DNA from: Candidatus Electrothrix communis
GTDB lineage: Bacteria > Desulfobacterota > Desulfobulbia > Desulfobulbales > Desulfobulbaceae
Assembly (NCBI GenBank): GCA_030644725.1
Contig: CP130629.1
Span: 3,611,501 to 3,675,500 of the forward strand
Direction of reading: 5' to 3'
DNA: 64,000 nucleotides
The notes beneath the pieces are model-generated. The model had not been told where the DNA came from and ran no database searches. It was given only the letters and a program-made list of their open reading frames with translations. Positions 9,013-18,168 of this stretch are shown here, piece after piece. The position numbers and the translations under genes are program-made. Positions within the stretch are counted from its first letter, which is position 1. Every line of letters begins with the position of its first letter.

Positions 9013-10974
9013 ATGACCACCTATATAACAACTCCGATTTACTACGTAAACGCCATGCCCCACATCGGGCATGCCTACACCACCATCATTGCCGATACCT
9101 ACAGCCGCTTCCGCCGTCTCTGCGGAGACGAGGTGCGCTTTCAGACCGGCACGGATGAGCACGGTGAAAAGATTGTCCAGGCCGCAGAAGGGGAGGGTAT
9201 CAGCCCGCGCGAGTACGTTGACCGCATTTCCGATTCCTTTCGCCAAACCTGGCCGGGTCTGGACATTGCGCCGGATCATTTTATCCGCACCACTGATGCG
9301 GATCATATCAAGCTGGTGCAGGATATTCTCCAAAAGGTCTACGATCAGGGGGATATCTATTTTTCCGAGTACTCAGGTCATTACTGCAAGGGCTGTGAAC
9401 GTTTCCTGACCGAAAAAGAACTGGTAGACGGCAAATGCCCGGATCATCAGACCGTGCCCGAGGAGATCAGCGAGCAAAACTATTTCTTCCGCATGTCCAA
9501 GTACCAGGACTGGCTGATTGACCATATCAAGAGCAATCCTGAATACATCACCCCGGAGCGCTATCGCAACGAGGTGCTGTCCTTTCTCAGTGAGCCGCTG
9601 GAAGATCTCTGTATTTCCCGTCCTTGCTCCCGCCTGACCTGGGGCATTCCGCTGCCCTTTGATAAGAATTTTGTTACCTATGTCTGGTTTGACGCCCTGA
9701 TTAACTACCTGACCGGGATCGGCTATCCGAACGGCCCTGATTTTGACAAACATTGGTCCGTGGCCGAGCATGTGATTGCCAAGGATATCCTTAAACCCCA
9801 TGCCATTTACTGGCCCACCATGTTGCAGTCCATGGGCGTGGCTCCGTATAAGCGACTCCATGTCCACGGCTACTGGAACGTGGATGAAACCAAGATGTCC
9901 AAGTCCATCGGTAACGTGATCCGGCCCGGTGAGCTGGTGGAAGAATACGGGGTAGATACGGTGCGTTATTTTCTCCTCCGGGAGATGAGCTTCGGGCGTG
10001 ATTCCTCCTTTTCCACAGAGGCCTTGGAGTCTCGTCGCAACTCGGACTTGGCTAATGACGTGGGTAATCTCTTCTCCCGCGCCTTGACCATGCTGGCCAA
10101 ATATGCCGATTCCATCGTACCGGAGATCGACAAGGCCACGGTTACCGATGAAGATCGGGTTTTGGTGGATGCCTTGGAAAAGATGGTGGCTGATTACACC
10201 ACCGCAATGAACGCCTTTGAGTTCCACAAGGCCTTGCAGTCAATCTGGGAGGTCATCGGCATGCTCAACCGCTTCATTGTCACCAATGCTCCCTGGGAGC
10301 TGGCAAAAGATCCTGATCAGGCCGGGCGACTGAACACGGTGCTCTATTTCCTGGCAGATAGCCTGCGATTGCTTGCTTTGGTGTTACGTCCGGTTATGCC
10401 CACTGCGGCAGACAAGATGGCCGCAGCTCTGGGACAGGAGAAAGAGCTGGCCAAGGCGACATTGGAGGAAGAGGGATGTTGGGGCAGTATGCAGGCAGGC
10501 ACTGTGCTGCATCAGGGCGAGGCATTGTTTCCTCGCTTGGAGAAAAAGAAAAAACAGCAGCCTCAAACTCAAGGGAAGGAACAGAGCAAGAAAGGTAAGG
10601 CAAAGAAGAAAGAGGCCGAGCCAGAAATCGATATGGAAGGCCTAATTACCTTTGAGCAATTCGGCGAGGTCGAGCTGCGGGTGGCTGAAATTGTCACGGC
10701 GGAGAAGATCAAGAAGGCGAACAAGCTGCTCAAGTTGACCGTCAAAGCACCGGAAGAGCGCACCTTGGTTGCGGGTATCGCCCTGCATTACAGCCCGGAA
10801 GATTTAGTGGGCAAAAAGGTGATCATCGTGGCCAACCTGAAACCGGCCAAGCTGATGGGGATTACCTCTCAGGGTATGGTGCTGGCTGCCAAGGAAACTG
10901 ATGCGGACGGCAATGAGCGGTTGGTGCTTTCCACGGTGGCCGGGGATATTGCACCGGGTTCGCGGGTGGCGTAG
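9013..10974 (+). CDS. metG: methionyl-tRNA synthetase with C-terminal tRNA-binding domain
   Basis: A 653-residue class I synthetase that charges initiator and elongator tRNA-Met. PHIGHAYT (the HIGH motif) lies near residue 16 and KMSKS near 294. A zinc knuckle CKGCERF...KCPDH is present, and after a Lys-rich linker (about 505-540) there is an EMAP/Trbp111-like domain (about 545-653) that aids tRNA binding and dimerisation. The ATG at 9013 matches the family start TTYITTPIYYVNA. No strong Shine-Dalgarno is visible, and the gene begins only 7 bp after the PIN gene, so translation may depend on the upstream message. Confidence 0.97.
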   Translation: MTTYITTPIYYVNAMPHIGHAYTTIIADTYSRFRRLCGDEVRFQTGTDEHGEKIVQAAEGEGISPREYVDRISDSFRQTWPGLDIAPDHFIRTTDADHIKLVQDILQKVYDQGDIYFSEYSGHYCKGCERFLTEKELVDGKCPDHQTVPEEISEQNYFFRMSKYQDWLIDHIKSNPEYITPERYRNEVLSFLSEPLEDLCISRPCSRLTWGIPLPFDKNFVTYVWFDALINYLTGIGYPNGPDFDKHWSVAEHVIAKDILKPHAIYWPTMLQSMGVAPYKRLHVHGYWNVDETKMSKSIGNVIRPGELVEEYGVDTVRYFLLREMSFGRDSSFSTEALESRRNSDLANDVGNLFSRALTMLAKYADSIVPEIDKATVTDEDRVLVDALEKMVADYTTAMNAFEFHKALQSIWEVIGMLNRFIVTNAPWELAKDPDQAGRLNTVLYFLADSLRLLALVLRPVMPTAADKMAAALGQEKELAKATLEEEGCWGSMQAGTVLHQGEALFPRLEKKKKQQPQTQGKEQSKKGKAKKKEAEPEIDMEGLITFEQFGEVELRVAEIVTAEKIKKANKLLKLTVKAPEERTLVAGIALHYSPEDLVGKKVIIVANLKPAKLMGITSQGMVLAAKETDADGNERLVLSTVAGDIAPGSRVA

Positions 10975-10999
10975 CATCATCAGCATCATATAATACTTT

Positions 11000-11023
11000 C
11001 CCCTCACCCGTACAGGTGAGGGG
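11000..11023. terminator. hairpin between convergent metG and tonB
   Basis: A perfect 9-bp stem (CCCCTCACC/GGTGAGGGG) with a 6-nt loop between the 3' ends of metG and tonB. No clear T-run follows on either strand, so it is either a weak bidirectional terminator or a mRNA 3' stabiliser. Confidence 0.55.
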
Positions 11024-11030
11024 CATGTTC

Positions 11031-12062
11031 TCAATGTAGCTCAAAGCGCACAGGAACCTTTACCCACATTGACTGGGTTCGCCCCCCTACCGTCCCCGGA
11101 GAAAACCGCCAACCCCGCACAGCCTTCAGGGCTGCCTTATCAAGAATTGTATGGCCGCTACCGGCAAAGAGCCGTAATTCTTCCACCCTGCCGTTTATAT
11201 CAATCTTGGCCTCAATGGTGACAACCCCTTCAAGCCCGCGTCTTCTGGCCATGCGGGGGTATTCCGGTGGTGGATTGCTTTGGTAGAGCGGTGCCGCTTC
11301 TTGGACAACACCGGTGCTGACCGGCGGTGTTGTTCGCGTCGTTGTTCTGACGGGGGTGGATGAAACCACCTGCCTCGTGATCGGAAGAGTACGGCGAACG
11401 GGTTGTTGGCGAATCGGTTGTGTGTTTTGCCTGATCGGCTGTTGATATATTTGCCGAGAGGTTATTGTTCTGCGGACAACAGGTTGCTGCCGGGAAATTA
11501 CAGGCTGAGCCTGCCGAACCACCACCGGCTGGACCACAGCCCGCCGTATCGGCTGTGAAGTCACGGTGCTCCGCACAGGTGTTCGGACAATTTGCGGTTC
11601 AGGCTTTTTTATCGGTTGAACAGCCAAGGGCTTTATCGCCTGCCGGATAACCGGGGCAAGTTTTGGCAGCGGCTGAGGAACAGCGGAGATTTTTTTTCCG
11701 GGCTTCAGCATGAGCAGGCGGGCCGCTTGATGCTGCACTGTTCTGATTTTGGGCAGAGCCGGTGCTTTCTGAACGATCTTCTTCAGCGGTTCGGGTTTTG
11801 GCTTGGGTTTAGGTTTGGGCAATAAGGGACGGATGGGCTGATGCTCTGTCGCTGTAATCTTCGGGAGAGCCGGCACTGCCTGAACAATTTTTTTCAACGG
11901 CGGCGGAGGCGGGGGGAGCCGCTTCAGGCTGACGGAAATTTTTTGAGGCAGGGGAGCGGGCCGCACTGTTTCAGGCAGCTGCATTCGCCAGGAGAGCAAT
12001 GCGCCGTGCAAGGCCAACGTCAGGACGGTTGCGGGCAGCATTCGTTGCATTGCTTCGTTCAT
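11031..12062 (-). CDS. tonB: TonB energy-transducing protein
   Basis: A 343-residue periplasm-spanning protein. One N-terminal membrane anchor (about residues 8-24) is followed by a long Pro/Lys/Arg/Gln-rich spacer with many PKP, PVRR and QQP repeats (about 30-250). The C-terminal TonB domain is near 262-343, with YPRMARRRGLEG and a terminal VPVRFELH strand. It links the ExbB/ExbD proton channel to the TonB boxes of outer-membrane receptors. The ATG overlaps the exbD stop by 4 bp. As the only TonB in the window it probably serves the five receptors seen here. The basic spacer is unusually rich in Gln and Arg. Confidence 0.93.
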   Translation of the reverse strand: MNEAMQRMLPATVLTLALHGALLSWRMQLPETVRPAPLPQKISVSLKRLPPPPPPLKKIVQAVPALPKITATEHQPIRPLLPKPKPKPKPEPLKKIVQKAPALPKIRTVQHQAARLLMLKPGKKISAVPQPLPKLAPVIRQAIKPLAVQPIKKPEPQIVRTPVRSTVTSQPIRRAVVQPVVVRQAQPVISRQQPVVRRTITSRQIYQQPIRQNTQPIRQQPVRRTLPITRQVVSSTPVRTTTRTTPPVSTGVVQEAAPLYQSNPPPEYPRMARRRGLEGVVTIEAKIDINGRVEELRLFAGSGHTILDKAALKAVRGWRFSPGTVGGRTQSMWVKVPVRFELH

Positions 12063-12487
12063 GGTGTTGTGGTCTCCGCCTCGGCCTGAAGAGATATGCT
12101 GGTGAGACCTGCCTGCCTGACCCGATCCAGTACCTGAAACAGCCCCTGATAGGGAACCGATTTGTCGGCAAAGATCTGCACATCAGGGTTTTTCTCCTTA
12201 CTTGCCGCCTTTTTTTTCTCCAGCAGCTGCTCCAGCTGCGCAAGCTCCACCGGTTCCTCATCAACAAAGAGCTTCAGGCCCCCGTCCGCAGCCTGGATGG
12301 TGATCCCGACCGCCTCTGCGGTTTCCAGGCTTGCGGTGCTGGATTCTGGCAGATCCACATGCTGTCCGTGATGCACGGCCATGGACAGCATGGCATAGAT
12401 GAAAAAGACGAGCAGCAGGAAAACAATGTCGATCAGAGGTAACATTTCGACACGGGGCGGTGCCATACTGCGATTGCTCAGTTTCAT
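12059..12487 (-). CDS. exbD: ExbD/TolR biopolymer transport protein
   Basis: A 142-residue protein with the family layout: a short cytoplasmic start, one transmembrane helix at about residues 15-36 holding the conserved proton-carrying Asp (D20 in MLPLIDIVFLLL), and a periplasmic domain. It forms the inner-membrane proton channel with ExbB and drives TonB. It overlaps exbB upstream and tonB downstream by 4 bp each, so the three are translationally coupled. Confidence 0.93.
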   Translation of the reverse strand: MKLSNRSMAPPRVEMLPLIDIVFLLLVFFIYAMLSMAVHHGQHVDLPESSTASLETAEAVGITIQAADGGLKLFVDEEPVELAQLEQLLEKKKAASKEKNPDVQIFADKSVPYQGLFQVLDRVRQAGLTSISLQAEAETTTP

Positions 12488-13098
12488 TTTCTCCCCTCCG
12501 CCTCCATTTTTCGATAGCCTACCTCCAGGCGGGTTGCATATTTTTCCATAAGATGAGTAGCGTTATCAATTCGGCTTTTGAAGTAATTATAAGGAAAAAC
12601 TGTAAAAATAGAGATCGTCAAGCCCGTAGCCGTGGTAATCAGGGCCTGGGCAATACCGCCGGTAACCAGTTTGGGATCAGCCATGCCGCTGCTGCCAAGC
12701 ATCTTGAACGAGGATATAATCCCGATCACTGTGCCTAGAATACCCAGGAGTGGGGCCACCGTAATCATGGTATCCAGCACGATCATAAATTGTGACATTT
12801 TTTTGAGCAGATGCTGGGCCTCCGCCTCCATCGCTTTACTCATGTCATAGTCCCTGTGCAGGACGCCTATTTTGAGTACCCGCACTACAGCATCATCGCT
12901 GCCCTTTGTTTTTTCTTCGATCTTCTCCCAGTCCATAGCTTCGGCAATGGTCAACATTTCATCGCGCAGGGCACGGTTGCGCTGACGGACCATACTTACC
13001 CAGAACAGGGTGCGTTCAATGATTATTGTCAGCACGATGATTGAACAGGCGATCAGCGGCCACATGACTAAGCCGCCGTTGTGTATCAATTCCCACAT
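12484..13098 (-). CDS. exbB: ExbB/TolQ/MotA proton channel protein (ExbB1)
   Basis: A 204-residue MotA/TolQ/ExbB-family protein. An N-terminal helix (MWPLIACSIIVLTIIIERTLF) is followed by a cytoplasmic loop and two C-terminal helices containing the conserved ITVAPLLGILGTVIGIISSF and GGIAQALITTATGLTISI segments. The ATG at 13098, with AGAGG before it, fits the family start MWELIHNGG; the frame extends 17 codons further upstream without support. It is coupled to exbD by a 4-bp overlap. A second, diverged copy lies at 17497-18168. Confidence 0.93.
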   Translation of the reverse strand: MWELIHNGGLVMWPLIACSIIVLTIIIERTLFWVSMVRQRNRALRDEMLTIAEAMDWEKIEEKTKGSDDAVVRVLKIGVLHRDYDMSKAMEAEAQHLLKKMSQFMIVLDTMITVAPLLGILGTVIGIISSFKMLGSSGMADPKLVTGGIAQALITTATGLTISIFTVFPYNYFKSRIDNATHLMEKYATRLEVGYRKMEAEGRK

Positions 13099-13245
13099 AA
13101 AATTGTTGTACCTCTTTTTTTGTCTGTTTGAAACAGTTCTGCCTAGCACAGTCTGTGATTTTTTTCAAGCAGCAAACAGGTTGTATCCGTCTTTCGGGGC
13201 GTTGTTTTATTGGCTCGGAAGACGGATATGCAAACCGGGTTATTG

Positions 13246-13602
13246 CTATTTTTGGTCAAGCATCTCTTTACTCACCTTGGCACCCAGGCGGACAAAATGG
13301 CCATCCTCATCTTTGACCGTGATTTTCCAATGTCCTGGGGTATCTGGGCGGAAACAGAAATAGCCGTTCCTGTCGGTGCGGCCGGATTGAAAGGGAAGTT
13401 TGGCATTGGGGGCGATAATTTCTACTGTGGCGTAGCTCATCGCTTCTCCATCGTCATAGGAGGCAGATGTACAGAGAGCTTCGCTGCTGCTCCCTGTGTC
13501 ACCGTGGACAGCGTGGGCATACCCATGAGCGGACAAGAGGAGTGTCAGGCCCAGAGGCAGAACCATCAGAAAGAAAGCCTGTTTTTTACGGATATTGCGC
13601 AT
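13246..13602 (-). CDS. NikL-like periplasmic protein (carboxypeptidase-regulatory-like domain)
   Basis: A 118-residue exported protein with a signal peptide ending near GYAHA (about residues 1-30). A single beta-sandwich domain of carboxypeptidase-regulatory or NikL type follows: ATVEIIAPNAKLPFQSGRTD, then RNGYFCFRPDTPGHWKITVKDEDGH. NikL proteins accompany NikK in nickel ECF transporters of proteobacteria. It sits 37 bp downstream of the DUF4198 (NikK-like) gene and upstream of exbBD-tonB. A nickel or cobalt role is inferred from this pairing. Two Cys and several His residues are present. Confidence 0.65.
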   Translation of the reverse strand: MRNIRKKQAFFLMVLPLGLTLLLSAHGYAHAVHGDTGSSSEALCTSASYDDGEAMSYATVEIIAPNAKLPFQSGRTDRNGYFCFRPDTPGHWKITVKDEDGHFVRLGAKVSKEMLDQK

Positions 13603-13639
13603 TATATTTCTTGAGGTAATTTTGGATGATGTTCCTGAC

Positions 13640-14413
13640 TTATTTTACTTCCAGGGTAAGGGTCGCTGAAAATGATTCCACATCACAGACGTTCTGGTCT
13701 GGATAAGGCTCCTCGTATTCCGCCTTGATCAACCAGACACCGGGCTGGAGGATGCGGATGCTCCCCATCCCTTCTTGGTCGGTCTTGGCTGTATAGGCAA
13801 AGACATCTTTTTCCGTCGAGAACCCCATATAGGTGGCAAAAATTTTCCCCTTATACGGCTTGCCACGGAGGAGCAGCTGCACCGGGAAATAATCGCCAGC
13901 TTTTAATGAGGCCGGATTGGCCTGGGGGATAATCTCCAGGGGATGGCCGACCGCATCCTTGTTCACCGCAGCATCTTCGGCATCCACCGCAAGCAGTCCT
14001 TTCGTGCTTTTATGTGAGCGTACGCATCTCAGCACATTCTTCAAGCCCTCTTTGCTTTGTTTCTTCCACCCTTCTGTGGTCTTGGTGTAAAAAACGGTCT
14101 TGCGTTCTGCCGCAACCGTATAGATTCCTGGTTCACTCAGTGCTTCCTCGGTCTCGTATTCAATGACATTCGCAGCCTTGAGGGGGATTTTTTGTCCGGC
14201 AGGGTCAAGCAGGTCCATGCCCTCCAGATCCTCCTGTTGCAGAAAACTGCCCAGAGGGTAGCCATGCCCGTAGCCGATGTTGATCTTGGGCGTTTCTCCG
14301 GTGTGGCGTGAGTAGCTGTCCGCATTAACCCAAGGATAATGACCAAAGGCCTGATTGCCGAAAAGAACAGTTAGTCCCAGACAGATTGCGAGGGTTGTAT
14401 ATCTTTTGCGCAT
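13640..14413 (-). CDS. DUF4198 (NikK-like) periplasmic protein, copy 1
   Basis: A 257-residue exported protein with a signal peptide ending after NQAFG. The mature chain then starts HYPWVNAD, typical of DUF4198 proteins, where an N-terminal His is thought to bind metal. Beta-rich segments and a terminal SFSATLTLEVK follow. The family is associated with nickel/cobalt uptake (NikK). It is closely similar to the protein at 32040-32813, and both lie downstream of a TonB receptor gene. A role as periplasmic acceptor or chaperone for the imported metal is inference. It is followed 37 bp later by the NikL-like gene. Confidence 0.75.
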   Translation of the reverse strand: MRKRYTTLAICLGLTVLFGNQAFGHYPWVNADSYSRHTGETPKINIGYGHGYPLGSFLQQEDLEGMDLLDPAGQKIPLKAANVIEYETEEALSEPGIYTVAAERKTVFYTKTTEGWKKQSKEGLKNVLRCVRSHKSTKGLLAVDAEDAAVNKDAVGHPLEIIPQANPASLKAGDYFPVQLLLRGKPYKGKIFATYMGFSTEKDVFAYTAKTDQEGMGSIRILQPGVWLIKAEYEEPYPDQNVCDVESFSATLTLEVK

Positions 14414-14532
14414 TTTTTCTTTCCTTTATAGAGTGAGTAGAATAATAAATAAATTCAATTATCTGAGTTTGATATAATGAGCTACGTATCGCCTGTTTTT
14501 TTTGCTGCATTACAAGGAAATAGTGTCAGTAT

Positions 14533-14566
14533 CCCTCACCCACCGTTTCAATGGTGTGGGTGAGGG
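14533..14566. terminator. GC-rich hairpin downstream of TonB receptor 1
   Basis: CCCTCACCCACC and GGTGTGGGTGAGGG form a stem of about 12 bp with an 8-nt loop. It lies between the receptor gene and the DUF4198 gene and resembles the hairpin at 11000-11023. No T-run follows, so read-through is likely. Confidence 0.45.
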
Positions 14567-14678
14567 GAATAGTTACGTCGAACTCAGGTTAATTGTTACG
14601 TCGAAAAAGCAGTGTTCTTTTATGTAGTTACCTCTTAGGAATGTAACAAGAAATATTTTACCCATTATGCCGGGTACC

Positions 14679-14740
14679 GTAGGGGCGAATCCCTGTGTTC
14701 GCCCTTGCATACCGGGCAGGCACAGGGACCTGCCCCTACG
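14679..14740. repeat. REP-like palindromic repeat, family 1, copy b
   Basis: GTAGGGGCGAATCCCTGTG opens and CACAGGGACCTGCCCCTAC closes this 62-bp imperfect inverted repeat. It lies in the 380-bp gap between receptor 1 and the DUF4198 gene. The rest of the gap (14414-14792) is AT-rich and holds no gene I can support. It shares its outer ends with 4111-4201 and 49720-49790. Confidence 0.75.
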
Positions 14741-14792
14741 ACATGTATAGAGAACGGGGAACTTATTTTTTGGAAAATCTCTTATTTAAATG

Positions 14793-16865
14793 CTAAAATT
14801 CCATAGTCATGGTCAGATAGGCCGACAGCGGCAGAGCGGGAGAATACGTGCGATTAGCCCCTCCTCCGTTATAGTCCACATATTCTTTGTCAAGCAGGTT
14901 GATGACATCAAAGGAGAACCGGTAGTTCCTCTTTGTCCCGAAACAGTAGGAGGCTTGCGCGTCCAGCCGCCCCCAGTCCTCCGACTCATGCTCGTTTTGA
15001 TTATCAAGATAGTATCCTTCCTCCCAATGATAACGCAATCTTCCGCCCAAACCCTCGGAGGGAGCATAGCCAACCTCTAGATTAACGATGTGCGCTGGTA
15101 CCCTCGTCAGGGTGTTGCCAGCATATGACTGACCGTCAATCAGATATTCGTCGTATTCCGCATCAATGTATCCGTAATCGGCGTGCAGATAGCCGTAATC
15201 GAAGCCGTAAAGGTCGAGGCTCAGCTCAGCTCCGTTACGGGTGGTTTTGCCTACGTTGTCGAATTCTCCAGAGCCGGAAACCGTCTCGATGAAATCCTCG
15301 GATGTTTTTAGCTGAAAGGCGATAAGCTCCGCCATGATCCAATCGTTCGGCCTGATGCGGGTTCCTGCTTCCACCTGTTTTCGTTTCTGAGGGTCCCAGT
15401 TTTCTTGCGTAAAGGCGGCCATTTCCGAAAAGCCGGGCATGAGGGCAAAGCCTTCACTGTAATTGGCAAAGAACTCAAGGCGATTATCCAACAGATTGAG
15501 TACACCGCCTGCCTTAGGTGAAAATATTGTCTGGGTATCCATGGAGAACTCTTTGCCTTCGTCGAGATAGTCCGCAAGGCCGCCGTCAAAATAGTCGAAA
15601 CGTGCTCCTAAAAATATGCTCAGGAAGGGGGTGATCTGGATATTTCCTTCGGTGAATAACCCCAAGGATCGCATGTCAATATTATAATCCCAGAACTGCT
15701 CGCCTTTTTCACGTCCTGTTCCGGCCAGCAGCCGCCAGCGTCGACGACTGTCGTCTTCAACCATGTAGTCGGCACCGGCGGTCAGACGCAGTTCCTTGGC
15801 AAGGACATCGCCGATGAAATTATAACTTCCCCCCATTCCGTAGACAGCTCGGTCAAAATCACGGAGGTTGCCGACAACGGCATCCGGGGCAAGGCCTTCG
15901 GGATCACCTGCATACCAGCGCTTGAAATTTTGATCAGAGTTCCATAGATAGAACAGTGCTTTGGACTGAGAGTTCAGGCTGTAATCAAAGTCCAGCCTCC
16001 CCTCCAGGCGGTCTTTGCTGCCGCCGTTGGTTTCGCTCACGGCCTGGGTGGGATCCGTATCAAATTTTTCCTGGGTGAGGTAACCCGGAGCATCCCAGTC
16101 CGAGTTGAAGGCACGCAGGCTGATTCGGGCACGCAGTGCGTCGGTCAACCTGTGGCTTATTCTGGTGGCACCGTTCAGTTTGTCCCAGTCGGAATTATCT
16201 TGGTAGCCGTCTGTATGGTAATTCTGCATGGAAAAAACATAATCGGTTTTCTCGTTGGAAAAACCGCCGACATAGTTGGACTCATAGGTGTTATGGGCAC
16301 CGTAGTGTAACTTCATCTGCTGGCTGTCAACACGTTTTTTAGTGTAATAGGAAAGGGTTCCCGCAGAAGCGTAGTTGCCGTAGAGCGCCGAGGCTGGCCC
16401 TTTGATGATCTCTGTCCGCTCCACCTCATCGGGGTTGATGGTATTCGTGTCCGCATAGCCGTCTCCTTCGTTCAGCAAAATGCCGTCCACATAGATGGCC
16501 GTGTTGGGGCCGTGTGAGTTGCCGGAAAAACCGCGCATGATAAAGTTGGCCGCAGTCCCTCCTTGTTTGTATTGAATGATGGAGATACCAGGGGCTTGCT
16601 CCACCATGTCCAAGGGGGTGGTATAGACGCGGTTTGTGATATCCTCATTGTCGAGAATGGTGGCCGAGGTACTCTGAAGATTGGCATTAACTGCTTCGCC
16701 CCGCACGACCACCTCGTCGAGTACGGTCGAAGCGGCAGCATTCGCCTGCTCTGTTGCAACCGGGTTCGCTGCTCCGGTAGGAACAGGTGTGATGGGCAGG
16801 ATGGCAGTTGCGAGGAGCAAGGCATACTTCCTGCTGCCTTGCTCCTTTTTGGTACGTTTCATCAA
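14793..16865 (-). CDS. TonB-dependent outer-membrane receptor 1
   Basis: A 690-residue protein with a signal peptide (about 1-32), a TonB box LDEVVV near residue 49, a plug domain (about 60-170; DMVEQAPGISI, then IIKGPASALYGNYASAGTLSYYTK) and a 22-strand-type barrel ending in the aromatic MEF. AAAGGAGAAATTG precedes the ATG. It belongs to a cluster with NikK/NikL-like proteins, ExbBD-TonB and a BtuF-like protein, so the ligand is probably a metal chelate or nickel/cobalt complex (inference). About 270-430 bp upstream lie two copies of the conserved upstream module. Confidence 0.92.
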   Translation of the reverse strand: MMKRTKKEQGSRKYALLLATAILPITPVPTGAANPVATEQANAAASTVLDEVVVRGEAVNANLQSTSATILDNEDITNRVYTTPLDMVEQAPGISIIQYKQGGTAANFIMRGFSGNSHGPNTAIYVDGILLNEGDGYADTNTINPDEVERTEIIKGPASALYGNYASAGTLSYYTKKRVDSQQMKLHYGAHNTYESNYVGGFSNEKTDYVFSMQNYHTDGYQDNSDWDKLNGATRISHRLTDALRARISLRAFNSDWDAPGYLTQEKFDTDPTQAVSETNGGSKDRLEGRLDFDYSLNSQSKALFYLWNSDQNFKRWYAGDPEGLAPDAVVGNLRDFDRAVYGMGGSYNFIGDVLAKELRLTAGADYMVEDDSRRRWRLLAGTGREKGEQFWDYNIDMRSLGLFTEGNIQITPFLSIFLGARFDYFDGGLADYLDEGKEFSMDTQTIFSPKAGGVLNLLDNRLEFFANYSEGFALMPGFSEMAAFTQENWDPQKRKQVEAGTRIRPNDWIMAELIAFQLKTSEDFIETVSGSGEFDNVGKTTRNGAELSLDLYGFDYGYLHADYGYIDAEYDEYLIDGQSYAGNTLTRVPAHIVNLEVGYAPSEGLGGRLRYHWEEGYYLDNQNEHESEDWGRLDAQASYCFGTKRNYRFSFDVINLLDKEYVDYNGGGANRTYSPALPLSAYLTMTMEF

Positions 16866-17130
16866 TTTCTCCTTTTATGTCTCGCGATGGTACTACTTGT
16901 TGCAATATCGTAACTGCTTAGCCTCGTAATTGCTTAGCCATAGCTTGAATCGTTGTTCCCTGGTACCATAATGTGCTGTTTGTGGGGGCAGGGGATTGAG
17001 ACGAAACAAGGGAGCTAGGGGGAGATAGGAAATAGCTATCTCTGAAGCTAGAACAGTAAGATGGGGTGTTTTTATGTTTAAAGAGCCTGCAGCATGTGGC
17101 TAAATAGTTGGGCATTATTTAACACAGTTC

Positions 17131-17206
17131 TGCATACCCGTACAATAAGGCTGAAACCTCATTTTTTCGGGAGAAATACCTGGATGTCGGGCGGGGGATG
17201 AAGAAA
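17131..17206 (-). promoter_or_regulatory. conserved TonB-receptor upstream module, copy A (weaker copy A2 at 17249-17290)
   Basis: Read on the plus strand it has CCCGTACAATAAGG, then CCTCATTTTTTCGGG, then ATACCTG and GATGTCGGGCGGG. The same order of blocks recurs at 34964, 55561, 55848 and 58433, each upstream of another TonB receptor. On the minus strand the Cs and Gs can form a short hairpin around the AAAT. A second, weaker match (AGCTTTTTTAGGCGGGCG, then GCCC) follows at 17249-17290. The rest of the 630-bp gap upstream of receptor 1 holds only the small frame at 17409-17504. No 27-bp palindrome like that of copies B, C and E is seen here. Confidence 0.6.
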
Positions 17207-17408
17207 AAACGTAATGGTTTTAGGAGCTAGTTTTTTCGAAGTAGGATGATAGCTTTTTTAGGCGGGCGATTGCCCATTCCGATCCGGGTGATCCGGGCGT
17301 TTCGGGCAGAGTCCAGAAGTGCTCTGGTGAAATCCGGGAGAATATCGATGTTAAAGAGGTGATTTCTTTCTCGTTGGAATTTTTAAAACGGAGAGGGAGG
17401 TCTGCTCC

Positions 17409-17504
17409 TCAGGCCTTGCCTGAGAGACCGGTGCTGGAGAGCAGGAGAATGAGTATAATGAGTATAAGGACCAGGGTGTTGCATTGTCGTCTTATATTAT
17501 TCAT
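17409..17504 (-). CDS. 31-residue hydrophobic peptide coupled to exbB2; frame continues past TGA
   Basis: The ATG lies inside the end of exbB2 (ATGAATAA overlap) and encodes a single membrane-spanning or signal-like peptide (LVLILIILILLLSS). After the TGA at 17409-17411 the same frame stays open for 62 more codons to a TAA at 17220-17222, giving hydrophilic residues such as KNSNEKEITSLTSIF. A different frame over the same stretch is also open near its end. It could be a decayed exbD-position gene, a small real peptide, or a TGA read-through/selenocysteine case. No convincing SECIS was found. Confidence 0.35.
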   Translation of the reverse strand: MNNIRRQCNTLVLILIILILLLSSTGLSGKA

Positions 17505-18168
17505 TATGTTTTGTTACAAGGGGAGGGGGCGCTTCCTGGCCCTTGTCGCCTTGATATTTTTCCAACTTTTTAAAGACGACCTCCAGGCTGCTGCCATATT
17601 TTTCCATCACATGGACAGCTCTGCTTATCTTGGTGTTGAAGAAATTATAGGGGACCACCGCAATAATAGAGATAGCAAGACCGGCAGCAGTGGTAATGAG
17701 GGCCTGTGCAATCCCCCCGGTGACCAGCTTGGGGTCAGCTATGCCGCTGCCGCTCCCCAACATTTTGAATGAGCTGATAATGCCCAACACGGTTCCGAAG
17801 ATACCCAGGAGCGGGGCAATGGTGATCATCGTATCCAGCACCGGCATGAAGCGGCTCATACGCTGAAACATCCGGTCTCCCTCGGCTTCCATAGCCTTGC
17901 CCATGTCATAGTCCCGATGAACAATGCCCACAACAAGCAGGCGAATAACATGATCTTCGCATCCTGCGGTTTTCTCTTTGATCAAGGCCCAATGACCGGT
18001 CTCGGCAAGGGAAAGAACCTCGTCCATCAGCTTTCGGTTCCGTTTTCTTGTAAGATCGATCCAGAACATGGCCCGTTCTATGACCACTGTTCCGACAGCG
18101 ATGGAACAAAGCAGCAGAGGCCACATCACCGGGCCGCCGTTCAGCAGGGTTTGGTAGACACGCATCAT
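17497..18168 (-). CDS. exbB: ExbB/TolQ/MotA proton channel protein (ExbB2)
   Basis: A 223-residue paralogue of the ExbB at 12484-13098 with the same three-helix layout: MWPLLLCSIAVGTVVIERAMF, DTMITIAPLLGIFGTVLGI, and IAQALITTAAGLAISI. A charged C-terminal tail of about 25 residues is longer than in the first copy. The ATG overlaps the binding-protein gene by 4 bp. No exbD follows it, so it would need the ExbD encoded 5 kb downstream or elsewhere. Confidence 0.9.
   Translation of the reverse strand: MMRVYQTLLNGGPVMWPLLLCSIAVGTVVIERAMFWIDLTRKRNRKLMDEVLSLAETGHWALIKEKTAGCEDHVIRLLVVGIVHRDYDMGKAMEAEGDRMFQRMSRFMPVLDTMITIAPLLGIFGTVLGIISSFKMLGSGSGIADPKLVTGGIAQALITTAAGLAISIIAVVPYNFFNTKISRAVHVMEKYGSSLEVVFKKLEKYQGDKGQEAPPPLVTKHNE

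Noticed and set aside
9373-10227. 284-codon minus-strand frame
   Set aside because: It is antisense to metG; only metG has recognisable motifs.
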